Shown here: piece after piece, positions 1 to 8,850 of the stretch
Layout: every line of letters starts with the position of its first letter
How positions within the stretch are numbered: position 1 is the first letter of the stretch
Assembly (NCBI GenBank): GCA_964559175.1
Contig: CAZLGT010000003.1
Span: forward strand, 1 to 64,000
Direction of reading: 5' to 3'
Length of the DNA: 64,000 nt
DNA from: Mariniphaga sp964559175
GTDB taxonomy: Bacteria; Bacteroidota; Bacteroidia; Bacteroidales; Prolixibacteraceae
Notes under the pieces: generated by a model
Seen by the model: the letters and a program-made list of their open reading frames with translations, nothing else
The model's database searches: none
What the model was told of the DNA's origin: nothing
Program-made: the position numbers and the translations under genes

Positions 1-48
1 AAAAAGAAATAATACAGTTCTTTGATAACATTTTAACAAAGTAGGATT

Positions 49-246
49 ATGCCAAAAATGAAAACGAATCCCGGCGCCAAAAAACGTTTCAGGCTAACGG
101 GAACAGGGAAAATTAAGAGGAAACATGCCTACAAAAGCCACATTTTGACGAAAAAAAGTACAAAAAGAAAACGGAATCTCGGGTACTGGACAGCCATTGA
201 CAAAACCAACGAGAATAACGTGAAGCTTTTGTTGAACATGAAGTAA
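49..246 (+). CDS. rpmI: 50S ribosomal protein L35
   Basis: This is the small basic ribosomal protein L35 of the large subunit. Its 65 residues are the normal length for the family, and the opening MPKMKTNPGAKKRF with a following Lys/Arg-rich tract is typical. It is followed 103 bp later by rplT on the same strand. In most bacteria infC, rpmI and rplT form one operon, so infC probably lies just before the window start; that is inference, since only 48 bases precede the gene. No strong Shine-Dalgarno sequence is seen, as is usual in this phylum. Identification is secure. Confidence 0.97.
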   Translation: MPKMKTNPGAKKRFRLTGTGKIKRKHAYKSHILTKKSTKRKRNLGYWTAIDKTNENNVKLLLNMK

Positions 247-349
247 AATCCTTTTAAAAAGTAAAAAGAGTAATTAACCAGGTTATTGTGCTTTAAAGTG
301 TTTCTTTTCATTTGGGAAGAGGACGCCGGTAACCAAAAAAGTAAAAAGT

Positions 350-694
350 ATGCCAAGAAGTGTAAATCATGCAGCATCACGTGCCCGGAGGAAAAAAATT
401 CTGAAGCGGACGAAAGGTTATTTCGGTGCACGTAAAAATGTTTGGACAGTCGCAAAAAACACCTACGAAAAGGGTTTGCAATACGCATATCGCGACAGAA
501 AAACCAAAAAACGCAATTTCCGTGCATTGTGGATTCAGCGTATTAACGCCGCAGCCCGAATCGAAGGGTTGTCGTATTCGCAGTTTATGGGATTGCTTAA
601 GAAAAACGATATTGAAATCAACAGGAAAGTGCTGGCCGATTTGGCCATGAACCAGCCTGAAGCGTTCAAAGCAATCGTTGAGAAAGTAAAATAA
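350..694 (+). CDS. rplT: 50S ribosomal protein L20
   Basis: This is ribosomal protein L20, an assembly-initiating protein that binds 23S rRNA early in large-subunit assembly. The 114-residue product has the usual length and family signatures: the N-terminal MPRSVN start, a long basic helix (ARRKKILKRTKGYFGARKN), and the central YRDRKTKKRNFRALWIQRIN stretch. It follows rpmI by 103 bp and is closed by a clear intrinsic terminator about 35 bp downstream, so it is the last gene of the operon. In other bacteria L20 represses its own operon by binding the leader RNA; no such structure was identified here. Confidence 0.97.
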   Translation: MPRSVNHAASRARRKKILKRTKGYFGARKNVWTVAKNTYEKGLQYAYRDRKTKKRNFRALWIQRINAAARIEGLSYSQFMGLLKKNDIEINRKVLADLAMNQPEAFKAIVEKVK

Positions 695-728
695 CAGACT
701 GTATTATTTTAGGTGAAATAGAAATAAG

Positions 729-754
729 CCCGGAAGATTCTTCCGGGTTTTTTT
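729..754 (+). terminator. intrinsic terminator of the rpmI-rplT operon
   Basis: A perfect 8-bp stem, CCCGGAAG and CTTCCGGG, with a 3-nt loop is followed by a run of seven T. It lies 34 bp after the rplT stop codon and fits rho-independent termination of the ribosomal protein operon. Confidence 0.9.
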
Positions 755-766
755 GTGGGTGGCGCG

Positions 767-780
767 TTCCGATATCGGAA
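767..780. repeat. 14-bp perfect palindrome TTCCGATATCGGAA
   Basis: A perfect 14-bp palindrome in the 259-bp gap between rplT and the next gene, just after the terminator. It could be a REP-like intergenic palindrome or a protein-binding site. No other copy was noticed in this window. The rest of the gap holds nothing recognisable. Confidence 0.45.
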
Positions 781-953
781 TCAACCGCGCATTCCTCCAA
801 TCAAAACAGATATCCTTTCCACACAAGATTCCTGTCATTCAAATATTTTCCATAACCACGAAGTATTATTACGTAAAGACTTCCATTGAAATACCCTTGT
901 TTTTAACGTAACCTTTTTATTTCTTTACCTTTCTGAATTAAAAAACCAGTAAA

Positions 954-1571
954 ATGAAACACAGGTCCATTTTTGTTGCTGTAATACTTCTTCTTTTTAC
1001 TTTTTCAGGCTTTGCACAATCCAAAACCAGTGAAATAAATATCAATCCGCAGGTTAGTTTTTATAAAGACAAATATTCGCATAATTCTTTCGTTCCCCTT
1101 AATCCCGGTGCTGAAATTTTATATGAGTTTGGATTGAACAGCAAAATCTCCCTGGCATCCGGCGTCAGTTATTCCTACAGTATTTGGAAATACTCTGTTG
1201 CCCGAAGTAGTTTTTTTAAAAGACCGGCACATGAGTTATATCTCCCTGTTATTATGAAGTTCAAATTCAATCATAAATTTTTTACTGAATTTGGATTGTA
1301 TTCAGGATGGCTCATGAAAGGAAAAGAACTGTATATGAACAATATCGACATTAGATACTGGAAAGACAATACAGAAAATACGAATGACAGTTCAAGTCCG
1401 AAATTTTCTGCCGACCTTTATTTTGGTGCCGGATTTAATCAGGCAATAAAAGAAAATCGTACCATCCGGTTTATTCCATTTGTAAAATATAAATTGAAGG
1501 ACAATTGGATGGGCGAGGTTCGGGAAAGGATTAGTGCCGGGGTGAAAATTAATTTTGTGTTTGATTTATAA
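954..1571 (+). CDS. putative outer-membrane beta-barrel protein
   Basis: A 205-residue secreted protein with a clear signal peptide (MKHRSIFVAVILLLFTFSGFAQ, cleavage near residue 21). The mature part has alternating polar and aromatic residues, frequent Tyr/Phe, and ends KINFVFDL. A terminal aromatic-rich strand of this kind is common to small outer-membrane beta-barrels. I do not recognise a specific family. It stands alone: the upstream ribosomal operon is terminated and the next gene is convergent. The likely role is an envelope porin-like or structural protein, inferred only from signal peptide and strand pattern. Confidence 0.7.
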   Translation: MKHRSIFVAVILLLFTFSGFAQSKTSEININPQVSFYKDKYSHNSFVPLNPGAEILYEFGLNSKISLASGVSYSYSIWKYSVARSSFFKRPAHELYLPVIMKFKFNHKFFTEFGLYSGWLMKGKELYMNNIDIRYWKDNTENTNDSSSPKFSADLYFGAGFNQAIKENRTIRFIPFVKYKLKDNWMGEVRERISAGVKINFVFDL

Positions 1572-1650
1572 CTTTAAAATGGTTTTTTCCCAAACTATTC
1601 GTATTGCAACAATCAAACGCAGAATCGGCGATTTAAAATTGCCGCACCCG

Positions 1651-2439
1651 TCAAACTCCCTTCAGTAACCCGCCGTCAACCACCAGGCTTGCGCCGGTAA
1701 TATACGATGCAGCATCGGAAAGTAAAAAGGCGCCGGCTTTTCCAAATTCTTCGATGGTTCCGTAGCGGCCCAACGGAATGGCAGATTCGTTTTGTTGTTT
1801 TATTTTTTCCACCGGAATACCCTGTTTTTCTGCCAGGTTTTTGTCCAACGCTTTTACGCGGTCGGTATCGATGCGTCCGGGAATGAGGTTATTCACCCGT
1901 ATGTTTTCTCCAGCCAGTTCGTTGGACAGGCTTTTTACCAAACTGGCAACTCCCGAGCGGAAAACATTGGAAAGCAGCAGCCCGTTAATCGGCTCCTTCA
2001 CCGAAAGCGAAGTAATCGTTAAAACGGAACCTCCGCCACCGGAACGCATGTGGGGCAAAACGCCGCGAATAAGACGCACGGCGCTCATCAGCGTCAGGTT
2101 AAAAGCTGCCTGCCAGTCATCGTCAGAAAAGTCGCCGAAATTTCCCGGAGGCGGGCCGCCGGCATTCACAACCAGCCCGTCGATGCGCTCAAAAGCTTGT
2201 ATCACTTCTGTCACCCAGCTCTCGATTGACATTGCATCCGAAGCATCAAAAACCGATGCATGAACTGTGGCATTTGTTTCTGTCCGTAACTTTTGAGCAG
2301 CCACTTCCACTTCGTTTTTCGTTCGACTGGCAATACAAACCGTGGCGCCGTTTTTGGCCAGTTCGCGGGCAATGCCAAATCCCAGTCCCTTGCTGGATGC
2401 GGCTACCATAAATACTTTTCCTTCCACTTGTAGATCCAT
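1651..2439 (-). CDS. SDR family oxidoreductase with altered catalytic site
   Basis: A 262-residue short-chain dehydrogenase/reductase. The Rossmann start has an altered glycine motif (AASSKGLG, residues 14-20), and VNAGG follows near 91-95. The catalytic Ser is kept (S144), but at the classical Tyr position (S+13) there is Ser157, and the Lys position (+4) is Arg161, in the segment LLLSNVFRSGV. A C-terminal VVDGG motif is present. The start at 2439 (MDLQVEGKV) gives a standard N-terminus; an upstream in-frame extension reads as hydrophobic nonsense and is rejected. Members of this subgroup are often annotated as FabG homologues, but the substitutions argue against ordinary ketoreductase chemistry. 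The substrate is unknown. Confidence 0.85.
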   Translation of the reverse strand: MDLQVEGKVFMVAASSKGLGFGIARELAKNGATVCIASRTKNEVEVAAQKLRTETNATVHASVFDASDAMSIESWVTEVIQAFERIDGLVVNAGGPPPGNFGDFSDDDWQAAFNLTLMSAVRLIRGVLPHMRSGGGGSVLTITSLSVKEPINGLLLSNVFRSGVASLVKSLSNELAGENIRVNNLIPGRIDTDRVKALDKNLAEKQGIPVEKIKQQNESAIPLGRYGTIEEFGKAGAFLLSDAASYITGASLVVDGGLLKGV

Positions 2440-2596
2440 GAGACAATTAAAAATTAAAAATTTGAAATTTAAAATGTAAGAAAATCTCAAATAGCAAAAG
2501 ACAAATAACAAATAGTATTCATAATTTTTCAATAATTCATAATATTCAAAAGACTTCTTCAAAGAGTAACCAGATTCTGGAAGGGGTGGTTCTTCT

Positions 2597-3688
2597 TTAC
2601 TCTCCTTCTGCGGAGGGGTTGGGGGAGGCTTTTAACGCAAACGCGGCAAACGACGCCAGCCAGTGCGCACCGGCATATTCACCCGAGTCCATTTTTTCGT
2701 AGCTGTAATTGAAATGTTCCACACCCAGGTTCATCATCTTTTGGTTTTTAAGTGAATGGCCCATTTCGAAAAGGCACCACGCGCGGCTGAAGTTCAATCC
2801 GTCGAGGTGGGCCAGTTTGCCGTCGCTGCGGTCGGTTACCTCGGCTGGCTGCAAATATTTGCCTGGATTTTTTTCAAATCCGGGAAGGAATTTTTTCAGC
2901 CATTTTTTGAACTCATTTTCAGACAAAATTTTTTGCATGAGCGCGGCTTCCTGCAAACAGGGAGAAAAAAAATCGAATCCGCCCGGTTCCCAGTTGAGGG
3001 GACAATCCCGGTCATTCAGAAAATATTCTTTCGCTTTTTCTTCAATTTTCCGGGCCAGTCCGGCATTGTATTTTTTAGCGTAGTCGTAAGCGAACGACAT
3101 TCCAAAGGCAATGTTGGTGTGTTCGCCCACCCGAATCGGATAGATGAGTTTGTCCAGAAATTCGATAAATTTTTCCGAGAGGAGATCAACCAATGGGTTC
3201 AGATTCTCGTGCATTTCAGCTGCCTCCGGCGTATTCCATTCACGCAGGGCTTCGTCGAGTTTCAACAGCCATGCCCAGCCATAAGTACGCTCGAAATCTT
3301 TGTTGTGTTCATCGTCGAAAAATTCCATCTCATTCAGAATATTTTCTTCGGTTATGTTTTTTCTCAGTTTCAACAGAATTTCATTCTGGAATTCAAACTC
3401 CGGAAAAGTTTTCAGAATGGTTACCAGCGTCCAGTGTCCGTGCACGGAAGAATGCCAGTCGAAACACCCGTAAAACGCCGGATGCAGCTCCCGTGGCGGA
3501 GCCAGATAACTGTCGTCGCCCAAAACCTGCCCCAGTTTGTTGGGATATTCCTGATCGATGCATTCGTAAGCAAAATGGTACAGGTACCCGGCTTTTTCTT
3601 CATCAAAAACCAACGGATTTACGGGTGTATTTTGGGCATAAATTCCGAAACAGAGTGGGATTAAAACGAGAAAAAAATACCTTTTCAT
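2597..3688 (-). CDS. DUF2891 domain-containing exported protein
   Basis: A 363-residue protein with an N-terminal signal peptide (MKRYFFLVLIPLCFGIYAQ). The body matches the DUF2891 pattern as I know it: ELHPAFYGCFDWHSSVHGHW near residues 68-87, then an all-helical fold with conserved TYGWAWLLKL, GEHTNIAFG, DFFSPCLQEAALM and GLNFSRAWC. The repeated conserved aromatic and acidic residues resemble an alpha/alpha-toroid such as carbohydrate-active enzymes have, but no activity is established for the family. It lies alone between the SDR gene and the MATE gene, all on the minus strand with gaps of over 80 bp. Confidence 0.85.
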   Translation of the reverse strand: MKRYFFLVLIPLCFGIYAQNTPVNPLVFDEEKAGYLYHFAYECIDQEYPNKLGQVLGDDSYLAPPRELHPAFYGCFDWHSSVHGHWTLVTILKTFPEFEFQNEILLKLRKNITEENILNEMEFFDDEHNKDFERTYGWAWLLKLDEALREWNTPEAAEMHENLNPLVDLLSEKFIEFLDKLIYPIRVGEHTNIAFGMSFAYDYAKKYNAGLARKIEEKAKEYFLNDRDCPLNWEPGGFDFFSPCLQEAALMQKILSENEFKKWLKKFLPGFEKNPGKYLQPAEVTDRSDGKLAHLDGLNFSRAWCLFEMGHSLKNQKMMNLGVEHFNYSYEKMDSGEYAGAHWLASFAAFALKASPNPSAEGE

Positions 3689-3771
3689 AAATTTTATTTA
3701 CCGTAAAATACAATATTAATGATGATTCTGATTATTTATCCGGTTTTTTCATAAAAACACAAAAAAGTAAA

Positions 3772-5208
3772 TTACACCTTTCGCAATTTCCATTTTCCCT
3801 TTCTGAAAACGATAAATGCAACCACTGCAAGTAAACTTTCGGCAGAAACAATAGCCATACTTGCACCAGTTAGGCCCATATCCAGTTTAATTGCCAGGAG
3901 CCAGGCAAGTGGAATTTCAAACAACCAAAAACAAAAGAAATTTATTTTGGTTGGGGTAAATGTATCACCGCTACCGTTAAATCCCTGAACCAGAGCCATG
4001 CCCAGGGCATATAAAGGAAAGCCGAAACTCACAATGCGAAGGGCATGTATTCCGAAGTCGAGCACAACAGCATCATTTATAAAAAGGTTGATAAAAAAAC
4101 CGGGGAATAGCACCAGAATCAAACCAATTATTCCCATGAAGGCCATATTTACATAGCCTGTAATCCAGACCGATTTCTCTGCTCTGTCAGGGTACTTTGC
4201 ACCCAGATTTTGCCCTACCAGGGTTGAGGCGGCATTGCTCAGGCCCCAGGCAGGAAGAAGTGCGAAGAGAATAATCCTGATAGCAATCGTATATCCGGCC
4301 AGCGCCTCGGGCCCGCTTACAGCAATAATTCGCACCAGGAAAATCCAGCTTGAAGTGGCAATCAGGTTTTGCAAAATTCCACCGCCGGAAATTTGGAGTA
4401 GTTCGAGCATCACTGAAAATTTTACTTTAATACTTTTCCAGTAAAGTTTAATTCTGTGATTCCCCCTGAAAAGCAGATAAAACTGATACATAACGGCCAA
4501 TCCGCGGCCAATGGTGGTGGCAATGGCCGCACCTGCCAGACCCAGTTCGGGGAACGGGCCAATTCCAAAAATGAGCAGTGGATCGAGCACCAGGTTTATT
4601 ATGTTTGCAAACCAAACCACACGCATAGAGATGGCTGCATCGCCCGAGCTACGGAAAACGGCGTTGATGATAAAAAGCAGCATCACCACTGCGTTTCCGC
4701 CAAACATTATGGCCGGATAAAGGACACCCTCTTCTGCCATCGTTTCGGTAGCGCCCATTAGCAGTAGAAATTCTTTGGCAAATAATATTCCCGGTACGGC
4801 AATAATTAATGATACAAAAACACCCACCAGAATCGCCTGAAAAGCTACAACTCCAGCCTCTTTTTTTCGTTTTTCGCCAATGCGGCGCGCTACAATAGCT
4901 GTGGTGGCCATGCTAAGCCCTGAACCAACGGCATAAACGATTGTCATTACCGATTCGGTAATTCCCACAGTAGCAACAGCGCCTGCACCAAGTTTTGAAA
5001 CGAAAAAAATATCGACCACTGCGAAAACCGATTCCATCAGCATTTCAAGCACCATGGGAACGGCCAGAATAAAAATGGCATGCCCGAGCTTTGTTTCCGT
5101 GAAATCCCGCTCTGTTCCGGCTATTGCTTCCTTTATGTCTTTCCAGAGTGGTTTTAATTTGGATGAATAAGTGCTGAATTGAGCCAAATATCCTGATTTT
5201 TGTTTCAT
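3772..5208 (-). CDS. MATE family efflux transporter
   Basis: A 478-residue multidrug and toxic compound extrusion (MATE) protein of the inner membrane, expected to expel organic cations or drugs in exchange for Na+ or H+. About twelve hydrophobic segments can be traced in two similar halves. Family features include the AVPMVLEMLMESVFAVVDIFFVSKLG segment near residue 50, VGQNLGAKYPDRAE near 330, and ALGMALVQGFNGSGDTFTPT near 415. The N-terminal 40 residues are an unusual hydrophilic extension ahead of the first helix (DFTETKLGHAIF). No regulator gene is adjacent. Substrate unknown. Confidence 0.93.
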   Translation of the reverse strand: MKQKSGYLAQFSTYSSKLKPLWKDIKEAIAGTERDFTETKLGHAIFILAVPMVLEMLMESVFAVVDIFFVSKLGAGAVATVGITESVMTIVYAVGSGLSMATTAIVARRIGEKRKKEAGVVAFQAILVGVFVSLIIAVPGILFAKEFLLLMGATETMAEEGVLYPAIMFGGNAVVMLLFIINAVFRSSGDAAISMRVVWFANIINLVLDPLLIFGIGPFPELGLAGAAIATTIGRGLAVMYQFYLLFRGNHRIKLYWKSIKVKFSVMLELLQISGGGILQNLIATSSWIFLVRIIAVSGPEALAGYTIAIRIILFALLPAWGLSNAASTLVGQNLGAKYPDRAEKSVWITGYVNMAFMGIIGLILVLFPGFFINLFINDAVVLDFGIHALRIVSFGFPLYALGMALVQGFNGSGDTFTPTKINFFCFWLFEIPLAWLLAIKLDMGLTGASMAIVSAESLLAVVAFIVFRKGKWKLRKV

Positions 5209-5267
5209 GTCTTTGTTAGATGTTACTTATACTAAATCCTGAAATCGGAAAGGGTAAGATATTACTT

Positions 5268-7439
5268 TCAGGAACCTGAATAGAGCGGAATCGAAAAACT
5301 GAACGTACTTCCTTCTCCTTCGAAACTGGAAAACCAAAGGCTGCCTCCGTTTCGTTCAGCCAGGTCTTTGCTGAGCATAAGTCCCAAACCAGAACCTTTT
5401 TCTTTTCCCGTGCCTTCCGTTTGGTGATTTCCTTTCAACAAGGTAGCCTGGGTATTGGGCGGAATGCCAACTCCGGTGTCGCTAACCGAGATAACCGCAT
5501 GGCCATTACCGGCTTTTGTTGATATGGAAACTTTTCCGTCTGTTTGAGTGAATTTGATGGCATTATTTAACAGGTTGCGGATTACAGTTTCCAGCAATAC
5601 TTTATCGCCCCAAACCTGAATATCTGTGCCATTTTGAAATTCGATGTCAATGGATTTTTTCTGCGAGAAGTGCATTGCCATTGCCACCGATTCTTCAATG
5701 GATTTATTAAGCGGAATTGCTCCGGGGGCAGTATCCAGTTTTCCCAGATTCGATTTGGCCCACACCAGCAGGTTCTCGAGCATGTTGAATGATGCGGCAA
5801 TAACGGGTTTGTATTTTTTCAGCAAATCGCGGTAGTTCATGCCGTGGTCTTCTTCCACTAATATATCTACCATGCTGTTCAGTGTTCCCACCGGACTGCG
5901 CAAGTCGTGCGCAACTATGGAGAAAATTCTGTCTTTTGCCATGTTGGCTTCCTGAAGCGCTGCTTTCCTTTTTTTTAGCTTGAAGTTGAAATACAACATG
6001 GCAATGAGCCAGGCCACGATTAAAAACACGGCTCCCAGCATAAAATAAATGGTTCGTTGTTTGAGCAAATTTTCGCTTTTTAGCCGCGAGTTTTCCATTT
6101 CCTTTATCTGGTAATCGTAGGCCAAATCCATGATATTGTATTGTATGGCAATCCTTTCCTTGTAAATCTCATCTTTCACTTCCATTGCACTCTTTATCAT
6201 TTCCAGAGCCTGGCCATGGTCTCCCATATTTTCATAAAAACCGGCCAGTTGACTGTAGTTCATTTGGGCCAGTTCCTTGTATTGTCCTGTTTCTGAAATT
6301 TCAAGGCTTTCCAGACCGGTTGCCAGGGCCAGTTCCCAATCGTTCATCGCATGATAATTTTTTGCCAGATAGTACAGTGCATTTGCCTCGCGGTGCTTGT
6401 TTCTGGTTTGACGGCTATCCTCAACCGCATCTATAAAAGTGGTTTGTGCCCGCATCAGTTCCCTGGTTTGCTGATAGCATTCACCTATTCTTATTTTGCT
6501 AAGGCAAACTCCGTTAATGTCATTGACCTTGGCGTAACCATCCCTGGCTTTTGAAAGTAAATCCAGGGCGGTGTCGATTTCTCCTTTTCGCAGGTAATGG
6601 GTGCCCAGGTTCAGCCAGGTGTATGCTGCTCCCACCGGATGGTTCGATTCAGGTATCAGTTCTTCTGCCCGTTTAAAATATTTCAGTGCGTTTTCATGGT
6701 TATCCCAGTCGTGGTAAACGAGGCCAATATTGTTTAAAAGCACAATGTTGAGGTCGGGCAGAATGTTTTCCGTTTCATTCAGGTGGAGCGCTTCAAAAAA
6801 TAATTCGAGCGCTTTTTCGTAACTGGCCAGGCCCCACAATATGGCTCCTTTTGAATTATATACCGAAATCATGTACCGGAGTTCATTCAATTCTTCAAAA
6901 AGGATTTGTGCTTTTTGGATGTGCATAAGCCCTTCGAGGTACATGCCCTGCCGCCACCAGGCCAATGCAGTTCTCCACTCGGTAAGTGCAATGTCCTTCT
7001 TATGCTGTTCAGGATGGAAGGTGTCCAGTGCTTTTTCCAGATACCAAAGTGCGCTGTCTAATTCTTCCATCCGGTAAAAAGCGTACCCCTGTTCATAAAG
7101 TGCCTGTCCCAGTGATTCGATATTTTTCTTTTGATGAAAATAGTGTGTGGCTTTTTTTAGTGCCGGCAAGCCATTTTTATGCTCTCCCTTTTCATTAAAA
7201 GCCTTGCCGGTCAGTAAATAGGCTTTGGCAGCCCCTTCTTCATCGTTCAGCGATTGGGCAAGCTGCAGCGCCTGACTGGCAAGTTCAATAGTCTTTTCGG
7301 GAGAATCTTCGAGTAGTCTTTCCCCCTCCTCAATTAACCTCTCAATTGTTGCTTTTGTTTCGGTTTCTTCTGCACTGAAAAATGCAAAAGCAGATATGTT
7401 AATTGATAAAAAAAATACTATTAGAGTGAAAAATTTCAT
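5268..7439 (-). CDS. TPR-repeat sensor histidine kinase
   Basis: A 723-residue membrane sensor kinase. It has a signal peptide, then a periplasmic array of tetratricopeptide repeats spanning roughly residues 30-430, one transmembrane helix around 455-480 (IYFMLGAVFLIVAWLIAMLYF), a HisKA dimerisation box with the phospho-acceptor (FSIVAHDLRSPVGTLN), and a HATPase domain with N box (VIRNLLNNAIKF), G1 (SDTGVGIPP) and G2 (GSGLGLMLSKDL). This TPR-kinase architecture is common in Bacteroidota. No response regulator gene is adjacent, so its partner must be elsewhere. The ligand is unknown. Confidence 0.93.
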   Translation of the reverse strand: MKFFTLIVFFLSINISAFAFFSAEETETKATIERLIEEGERLLEDSPEKTIELASQALQLAQSLNDEEGAAKAYLLTGKAFNEKGEHKNGLPALKKATHYFHQKKNIESLGQALYEQGYAFYRMEELDSALWYLEKALDTFHPEQHKKDIALTEWRTALAWWRQGMYLEGLMHIQKAQILFEELNELRYMISVYNSKGAILWGLASYEKALELFFEALHLNETENILPDLNIVLLNNIGLVYHDWDNHENALKYFKRAEELIPESNHPVGAAYTWLNLGTHYLRKGEIDTALDLLSKARDGYAKVNDINGVCLSKIRIGECYQQTRELMRAQTTFIDAVEDSRQTRNKHREANALYYLAKNYHAMNDWELALATGLESLEISETGQYKELAQMNYSQLAGFYENMGDHGQALEMIKSAMEVKDEIYKERIAIQYNIMDLAYDYQIKEMENSRLKSENLLKQRTIYFMLGAVFLIVAWLIAMLYFNFKLKKRKAALQEANMAKDRIFSIVAHDLRSPVGTLNSMVDILVEEDHGMNYRDLLKKYKPVIAASFNMLENLLVWAKSNLGKLDTAPGAIPLNKSIEESVAMAMHFSQKKSIDIEFQNGTDIQVWGDKVLLETVIRNLLNNAIKFTQTDGKVSISTKAGNGHAVISVSDTGVGIPPNTQATLLKGNHQTEGTGKEKGSGLGLMLSKDLAERNGGSLWFSSFEGEGSTFSFSIPLYSGS

Positions 7440-7511
7440 GCATCAGTTTAACTACGTAAAAATAGATAAACTTTTGTGAAATAAAAATAAGGAGTAGCTA
7501 AAAAAATGGTA

Positions 7512-8717
7512 TCAGCACCTGGGCAGGGCATCCAGTTTCGCAAGGCCTCCCGTCGAAGTTTCGCGGTAATGGCTTTGAAGATCGATTCCGGTTTTGTACA
7601 TGGTTTCTACTACCTCGTCGAAACTGATGCGGTGCCTTCCGTCCGACATCAACGCATAGGTATTGTGTGAAACAGCCCTCTCGGCAGCAAACGCATTTCG
7701 CTCAATGCAGGGAATTTGCACCAGTCCGGCAACCGGGTCGCAGGTCAGGCCAAGGTGATGTTCCAGCCCCATTTCTGCCGAATACTCAATCTGGTAAATG
7801 GTTCCTCCCATCAGTTGCGTGGCCGCTGCCGAAGCCATGGCGCAGGCGGTGCCTACTTCGCCCTGACAGCCCACTTCGGCGCCCGAAATGGATGCATTGG
7901 TTTTTACAATATTTCCGATAAGTCCGGCGGTTGCCAATGCCCTGATGATGGCGCCTTTTTCCACTTTATACACTTTTTTGAAATAAAAAAGAACCGCAGG
8001 CAATACCCCGCTGGCGCCACAGGTTGGAGCTGCCACAATTTCACCGCCCGCTGCATTTTCTTCAGAAACCGCCAGCGCATAAGAGAAAAGCTGCGAGCGC
8101 CGCTTGAAAGGTGTTGCAAAATTCTGGCCCTTAATAAAAAACGACTGGGCCTTGCGGGGGAGTTTCAAACCTCCGGGCAGTACGCCTTCTTTGTTTAATC
8201 CGTTTTTGATAGAGGCCTCCATGGTTTGCCATATTTCTTCCAAAAAGTCGGTTACATCCGGCGGTTCAAATTCAAAAACATATTCCCAAAACTGGTTTCC
8301 GTTGCGGTTACACCAGTCGAGAATTTCTGCCATTTTACCGTGCGGATATATTTCGGTTGTTTCGGTTTTGGTGAAGTCGTCGGTGATGGTTCCGCCACCT
8401 GTGCTGTAAACGGTCCATTCATCAATCAATTCATTTTTTTTGTTCCAGGCCGAAAGTTTCATGGCATTGGGGTGGCGTGGAAGAAAAGTTTCCGGCTCCC
8501 ATAAAATGGAAAGCTCATGGTCCCGAAACGTATCTTCAATCACCTTATCGGTGAGATGCCCTTTGCCCGTGGCCGCCAGGCTTCCGTACAAAATAACCTC
8601 AACCCGGCTGGCTTTGGGGTTTCTTGCTTTGAATTTTTCTGCCGCCTTTTTGGGCCCCATAGTATGACTGCTCGATGGCCCTTGTCCTTTCCTGTAAATC
8701 TCTTTAATCGATTCCAT
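7512..8717 (-). CDS. sdaA: L-serine ammonia-lyase (single-chain, iron-sulfur)
   Basis: Deaminates L-serine to pyruvate and ammonia using a 4Fe-4S cluster. The 401-residue chain carries both halves. The N-terminal part opens with GPSSSHTMGPKKAAE, the signature start of the family. The C-terminal alpha part has the cysteine motifs APTCGASGVLPA, GCQGEVGTACAMA and LTCDPVAGLVQIPC. Three or four of these Cys ligate the cluster in characterised homologues. It is somewhat shorter than the 450-residue enterobacterial enzyme, mainly in the N-terminal domain. It is a single gene on the minus strand, divergent from the aldose epimerase gene across a 133-bp gap. Confidence 0.95.
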   Translation of the reverse strand: MESIKEIYRKGQGPSSSHTMGPKKAAEKFKARNPKASRVEVILYGSLAATGKGHLTDKVIEDTFRDHELSILWEPETFLPRHPNAMKLSAWNKKNELIDEWTVYSTGGGTITDDFTKTETTEIYPHGKMAEILDWCNRNGNQFWEYVFEFEPPDVTDFLEEIWQTMEASIKNGLNKEGVLPGGLKLPRKAQSFFIKGQNFATPFKRRSQLFSYALAVSEENAAGGEIVAAPTCGASGVLPAVLFYFKKVYKVEKGAIIRALATAGLIGNIVKTNASISGAEVGCQGEVGTACAMASAAATQLMGGTIYQIEYSAEMGLEHHLGLTCDPVAGLVQIPCIERNAFAAERAVSHNTYALMSDGRHRISFDEVVETMYKTGIDLQSHYRETSTGGLAKLDALPRC

Positions 8718-8850
8718 TCCTGCACTTGTTATTTTGGGCGAATTTAGAATCTTTCACTGAAACAGGAATATTTCAGGCACGATTTTGTATTTTTAGAGCG
8801 AATTTGGATAATGTGGCTTTATGAAGGTTGTCCATAACAAATAAATACGT

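Noticed and set aside
2756..3664. A 302-codon plus-strand frame opposite the DUF2891 gene
   Set aside because: It lies wholly antisense to a gene with clear family motifs, and its translation has no domain-like pattern.
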